In this document: piece by piece, positions 4,758 to 6,221 of the stretch
Position numbering within the stretch: the first letter of the stretch is position 1
Layout: every line of letters starts with the position of its first letter
From: an uncultured Bacteroidales bacterium
GTDB lineage: Bacteria; Bacteroidota; Bacteroidia; Bacteroidales; F082
Direction of reading: 5' to 3'
Assembly: GCA_937896505.1 (NCBI GenBank)
Contig: CALBNP010000023.1
Location: forward strand, 1 to 6,221
Length of the DNA stretch: 6,221 nt
Translations under genes and position numbers: made by a program
Notes under the pieces: model-generated
The model's input: only the letters and a program-made list of their open reading frames with translations
Database searches by the model: none
What the model was told of the DNA's origin: nothing

Positions 4758-6221
4758 TTACATCCTAAACACACCAAACTGCTGCATCGGGAAAGGTTTG
4801 TTCAACGATGCGGCAATGCCCAAAGCCAGCACGTTGCGCGTGTCAACCGGGTCGATGATGCCATCGTCCCAAAGGCGTGCCGTGCTGTAATAGGCCGAGC
4901 CTTCGTAATCGTATTTGGCCAAAATATCACGTTTCAACTTGGCAATTTCATCAGTCGGGACATCCAGTCCTTTGTATTTGTATTGGTCTTCCTTCACGGT
5001 GGCCAACACATTGGCTGCCTGTTCGCCGCCCATCACCGAAATCTTGGCGTTAGGCCACATGAAAAGCAATCTTGGACTGTAAGCACGGCCAGCCATGCCG
5101 TAGTTGCCGGCACCAAATGAGCCACCGAAAATGACGGTGAACTTCGGAACATTGGCGTTTGAAACGGCATGAACCATCTTGGCGCCGTCTTTGGCAATGC
5201 CGCCTTGCTCATACTGCTTGCCGACCATAAATCCCGTGATGTTCTGCAAAAACACCAAAGGAATGTTGCGCTGGCAGCAAAGCTCAATGAAATGCGTCGC
5301 CTTTAACGCTGATTCAGAGAACAATACGCCAAAATTCGCAATGATGCCGACAGGGAAACCCATGATATGCGCAAAACCACACACAATGGTCGTGGCATAA
5401 CGCGCCTTGAATTCTTGGAAACGGCTACCATCGACGATGCGGGCAATGATTTCGCGCGGATCGACGAGCTTGTGGAAATCGACGGGAGCCAAGCCGTATA
5501 ATTCTTCGGGGTCGTATAAAGGTGCCTCGACGGGCAACATATCCAGTTTCTGGCGATGCGATTTCTCCAAAGTCTTGAAAATGTTGCGGCAAATCTGCAA
5601 GGCATGTTCATCGTTTTCGGCCAAATGGTCGGCGACACCCGAAATGGAAGTGTGCATGTCGGCGCCGCCCAATTCCTCAGCCGTCACCACTTCGCCCGTG
5701 GCAGCTTTCACCAACGGAGGGCCGCCAAGGTAAATCGTGCCTTGGTTGCGGACGATGATGGTCTCATCGCTCATGGCCGGAACGTAGGCTCCGCCCGCCG
5801 TACACATGCCCATCACGATGGCAATCTGCGGAATGCCCATGGCCGACATGCGCGCCTGATTGTAGAAAAACCTGCCGAAATGGTCGCGGTCGGGGAAGAC
5901 GGTGTCCTGCTCGGGCAGGAAGGCACCGCCGCTGTCCACCATATACACGCAAGGCAGATGGTTTTCCATGGCAATCTCTTGGGCGCGAAGGTGTTTCTTC
6001 ACCGTATATTGCATATAGGTTCCGCCTTTCACCGTGGCATCGTTGGCTACAATCACCGCCTCGCGACCTTGAATGATGCCGATGCCGGTGATAATGCCCG
6101 CCGACGGAAAATCGTTGTTGTAGGTTCCGTAGGCCGCCATCGGCGAAAGCTCCAGAAACGGCGTGTTCGGGTCGATGAGCAAATCGATGCGTTCGCGTGC
6201 CAAAAGCTTGTTGCGCTTCTT
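4758..6221 (-). CDS. Acyl-CoA carboxylase carboxyltransferase (beta) subunit, methylcrotonyl-CoA carboxylase-like, 5' end off window
   Basis: The frame is open from the right edge (KKRNKLLARERIDLLIDP...) to the TAA at 4760-4758, giving 487 visible residues. Homologues of about 535 residues begin some 50 residues earlier, so the start is outside and the TTG at 6203 is not a real start. The protein transfers CO2 from biotin to an acyl-CoA in the cytoplasm and needs a biotin carboxylase/carrier subunit not seen here. The two oxyanion-hole glycine motifs of the crotonase-like folds are present: VDSGGAFLP (Asp96-Gly99, visible numbering) and CTAGGAYVPAMSDE (from Cys140). The run FPDRDHFGRFFYNQ, the GGPPLVKAATGE segment and the C-terminus ARLWDDGIIDP...FGVFRM resemble methylcrotonyl-CoA carboxylase beta (leucine breakdown) more than propionyl-CoA carboxylase beta. 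Geranyl-CoA or another acyl-CoA remains possible. It converges on the ABC gene. The family is certain; the substrate is inferred. Confidence 0.92.
   Translation of the reverse strand, partial: KKRNKLLARERIDLLIDPNTPFLELSPMAAYGTYNNDFPSAGIITGIGIIQGREAVIVANDATVKGGTYMQYTVKKHLRAQEIAMENHLPCVYMVDSGGAFLPEQDTVFPDRDHFGRFFYNQARMSAMGIPQIAIVMGMCTAGGAYVPAMSDETIIVRNQGTIYLGGPPLVKAATGEVVTAEELGGADMHTSISGVADHLAENDEHALQICRNIFKTLEKSHRQKLDMLPVEAPLYDPEELYGLAPVDFHKLVDPREIIARIVDGSRFQEFKARYATTIVCGFAHIMGFPVGIIANFGVLFSESALKATHFIELCCQRNIPLVFLQNITGFMVGKQYEQGGIAKDGAKMVHAVSNANVPKFTVIFGGSFGAGNYGMAGRAYSPRLLFMWPNAKISVMGGEQAANVLATVKEDQYKYKGLDVPTDEIAKLKRDILAKYDYEGSAYYSTARLWDDGIIDPVDTRNVLALGIAASLNKPFPMQQFGVFRM

Noticed and set aside
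4734..5120. Plus-strand open frame running from the intergenic repeat region into the carboxylase gene
   Set aside because: It overlaps the conserved carboxylase C-terminus on the other strand and its product has no recognisable features.

Overview
The window reads as a chromosomal segment from a member of the Bacteroidota, most likely the order Bacteroidales. The grounds are the style of the proteins (an orphan ATPase starting with an NPF...SPEYFCDR...ISPRRIGKT pattern, and a U32 protein of the RlhA/YdcP type), A-rich start regions without Shine-Dalgarno sequences, and a TAnnTTTG promoter-like element. I cannot name a genus. There are four protein genes, two of them cut by the window edges. 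I saw no rRNA, tRNA, CRISPR array or transposase.

Layout. (1) Positions 1-1527, plus strand: the C-terminal 508 residues of a U32-family protein, probably an RNA-hydroxylation factor like RlhA. Its coding sequence carries two composite palindromic repeat elements (845-911 and 1139-1217). All four palindromes are read in the same phase and add short peptides of the type RDAPWRVST. (2) Positions 1528-1627: an AT-rich spacer with two small hairpins and a possible promoter. (3) Positions 1628-2755, plus strand: an orphan P-loop ATPase with a C-terminal winged-helix-like region. (4) Positions 2769-4568, plus strand, only 13 bp further on and so probably in the same transcript: a full-length ABC exporter half-transporter. 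(5) Positions 4569-4757: the spacer between convergent genes. It is dominated by a 51-52 bp tandem repeat whose units are long TTTTGGCGAAATATA / TATATTTCGCCAAAA hairpins followed by T-runs, which act best as terminators for the ABC gene. (6) Positions 4758 to the right edge, minus strand: the carboxyltransferase (beta) subunit of a biotin-dependent acyl-CoA carboxylase, closest in motif content to methylcrotonyl-CoA carboxylase beta. Its first residues lie beyond the window.

The genes do not form one obvious pathway. RNA modification, an ATPase plus exporter pair, and acyl-CoA carboxylation look like neighbouring, separate units. The most notable content is repeat biology: in-frame palindromic elements inside a conserved enzyme gene, which resemble in principle the Rickettsia palindromic elements, and a tandem array of interchangeable terminator hairpins. 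A smaller oddity is that the ABC exporter lacks a recognisable X-loop ahead of its signature motif.
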